NCBI GenBank assembly: GCA_937949745.1
Contig: CALECM010000103.1
Span: 1-32,992, forward strand
Direction of reading: 5' to 3'
DNA from: an uncultured Bacteroidales bacterium
GTDB taxonomy: Bacteria > Bacteroidota > Bacteroidia > Bacteroidales > WCHB1-69
Length of the DNA stretch: 32,992 nucleotides
Shown: positions 32,143 through 32,992 of the stretch, in pieces
Layout of the letters: every line of letters begins with the position of its first letter
Position numbering within the stretch: position 1 is the stretch's first letter
Program-made: the position numbers and the translations under genes
The notes under the pieces: model-generated
What the model was told of the DNA's origin: nothing
Database searches by the model: none
The model's input: only the letters and a program-made list of their open reading frames with translations

Positions 32143-32292
32143 CACACTTTGTGTTTCCGAGAGAATAAATAATAATATGGTGAACAAAAGAGAAGTATAA
32201 ATCTTATTATGGTTCCGGGAGTTTATGATAATCTATAAAACCGGAGATTAAATTCAGTACAATCATCATTTTAAATAATTTTATATATAATC

Positions 32293-32992
32293 ATGTCAGA
32301 AAAAATATCAGCAAGAGTGAAACCGGGTGTTGCTACCGGAGAAGACCTGAATGAAATTTTCAGGATTGCCAAACAGGAAAAATTTGCTTTACCGGCCGTT
32401 AACGTGGTAGGAACGGATTCTGTGAATGCCGTTATGGAAGCGGGAAGAGCGGTAAATTCCCCCGTAATTGTCCAGTTCTCCAATGGGGGAGCCCATTTTT
32501 ACGCCGGAAAATCCTTAAATAATGACAATGAGAAAGCGGCCATAGAAGGAGCGGTTTCCGGTGCCATGCATATCCACCAGGTTGCCGCGATGTATGGTAT
32601 TCCGGTGATCATACATACCGACCATGCCGCCAAAAAACTATTGCCCTGGATCGACGGCTTACTGGATGCGGGAGAAACCTATTACAAACAGTATGGAAAA
32701 CCGCTTTTCAGTTCCCATATGCTGGATCTTTCCGTAGAGCCTTTGAAAGAGAATGTGGAAATATGTAAAAGATATCTTGAAAGAATGGCGAAGATCGGAA
32801 TGACTTTGGAGATCGAACTGGGGATCACCGGCGGAGAAGAGGATGGTGTGGATAACAGCGATGTGGAGAATTCCCGTCTCTATACACAACCTGAGGACGT
32901 GGCTTATGCTTATGAAGAACTCTCGAAGATAAGTCCTAATTTTACGATAGCGGCCTCTTTCGGAAATGTGCATGGTGTTTACAAACCCGGGA
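32293..32992 (+). CDS. fbaA: Class II fructose-bisphosphate aldolase, cut by the right edge
   Basis: It cleaves fructose-1,6-bisphosphate in glycolysis and makes it in gluconeogenesis, using zinc. 233 codons are visible from the ATG at 32293, about two thirds of the usual length near 350-360. Very close to the E. coli FbaA type: HTDHAAKKLLPWIDGLLDAG (zinc His and catalytic Asp), GKPLFSSHMLDLS, MTLEIELGITGGEEDGVDN (zinc Glu) and FGNVHGVYKPG (zinc His). The remaining C-terminal part lies beyond the window. A leader of about 145 nt precedes it and contains a seven-codon frame (MVNKREV) at 32177-32200. Confidence 0.96.
   Translation, partial: MSEKISARVKPGVATGEDLNEIFRIAKQEKFALPAVNVVGTDSVNAVMEAGRAVNSPVIVQFSNGGAHFYAGKSLNNDNEKAAIEGAVSGAMHIHQVAAMYGIPVIIHTDHAAKKLLPWIDGLLDAGETYYKQYGKPLFSSHMLDLSVEPLKENVEICKRYLERMAKIGMTLEIELGITGGEEDGVDNSDVENSRLYTQPEDVAYAYEELSKISPNFTIAASFGNVHGVYKPG

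Overview
The window looks like a chromosomal piece of a Bacteroidota genome, most likely Bacteroidales. The reasons are: -7 boxes of the form TAnnTTTG in front of many genes, a type IX secretion C-terminal sorting domain on a carboxypeptidase, a serC-serA operon with a lysine-type SerA, DUF6913- and DUF3316-like proteins, and a type II-C CRISPR system with a 1410-residue Cas9 and 47-bp repeats with 30-bp spacers. No rRNA, tRNA or insertion sequence was recognised.

Layout. 1-1000: the start of a secreted protein (cut by the left edge) and a small lipoprotein. 1088-3088: serC-serA (serine biosynthesis). 3489-6306: an Mpv17/PMP22-like membrane protein, a DcaP-like outer-membrane protein and a pirin. 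6396-10068: a minus-strand group of NUDIX hydrolase, DUF6913-like protein, dapA and a T9SS-secreted M14 carboxypeptidase. 10144-15818: an MsbA-like ABC exporter and a two-gene heterodimeric ABC exporter with one degenerate ATP site. 16006-16866: rfbA. 16903-21842: gyrA followed by two exported TPR proteins. 22251-28871: the CRISPR locus. 28908-32030: an AAA+ ATPase, an S41 peptidase lipoprotein and a DUF3316-like protein. 32293 onward: class II fructose-bisphosphate aldolase, cut by the right edge.

The CRISPR locus is the most interesting part. cas9, cas1 and cas2 form a minus-strand operon. The array lies beyond cas2 and is read on the plus strand toward cas2. Every repeat carries a TAnnTTTG promoter box, and every full-length repeat also has a TTG 20 bases upstream of it, so each spacer can be transcribed on its own. 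The repeats are perfect next to cas2 and decayed at the far end. A short tracrRNA gene (about 28790-28871) sits upstream of cas9 on the plus strand. Between cas9 and the tracrRNA gene is a solitary repeat-like unit (28646-28663). It can pair with the tracrRNA over about 17 bp, ends in a strong terminator hairpin, and is preceded by 11 bases identical to a site in the cas9 promoter (28483-28493). This is the layout expected of a crRNA-like RNA that would guide Cas9 to repress its own promoter without cutting. It resembles the 11-nt-guide tracr-L of Streptococcus pyogenes, but is built as a trans-acting, repeat-derived RNA in a II-C system. This function is inferred from sequence only; a protein operator is the main alternative.
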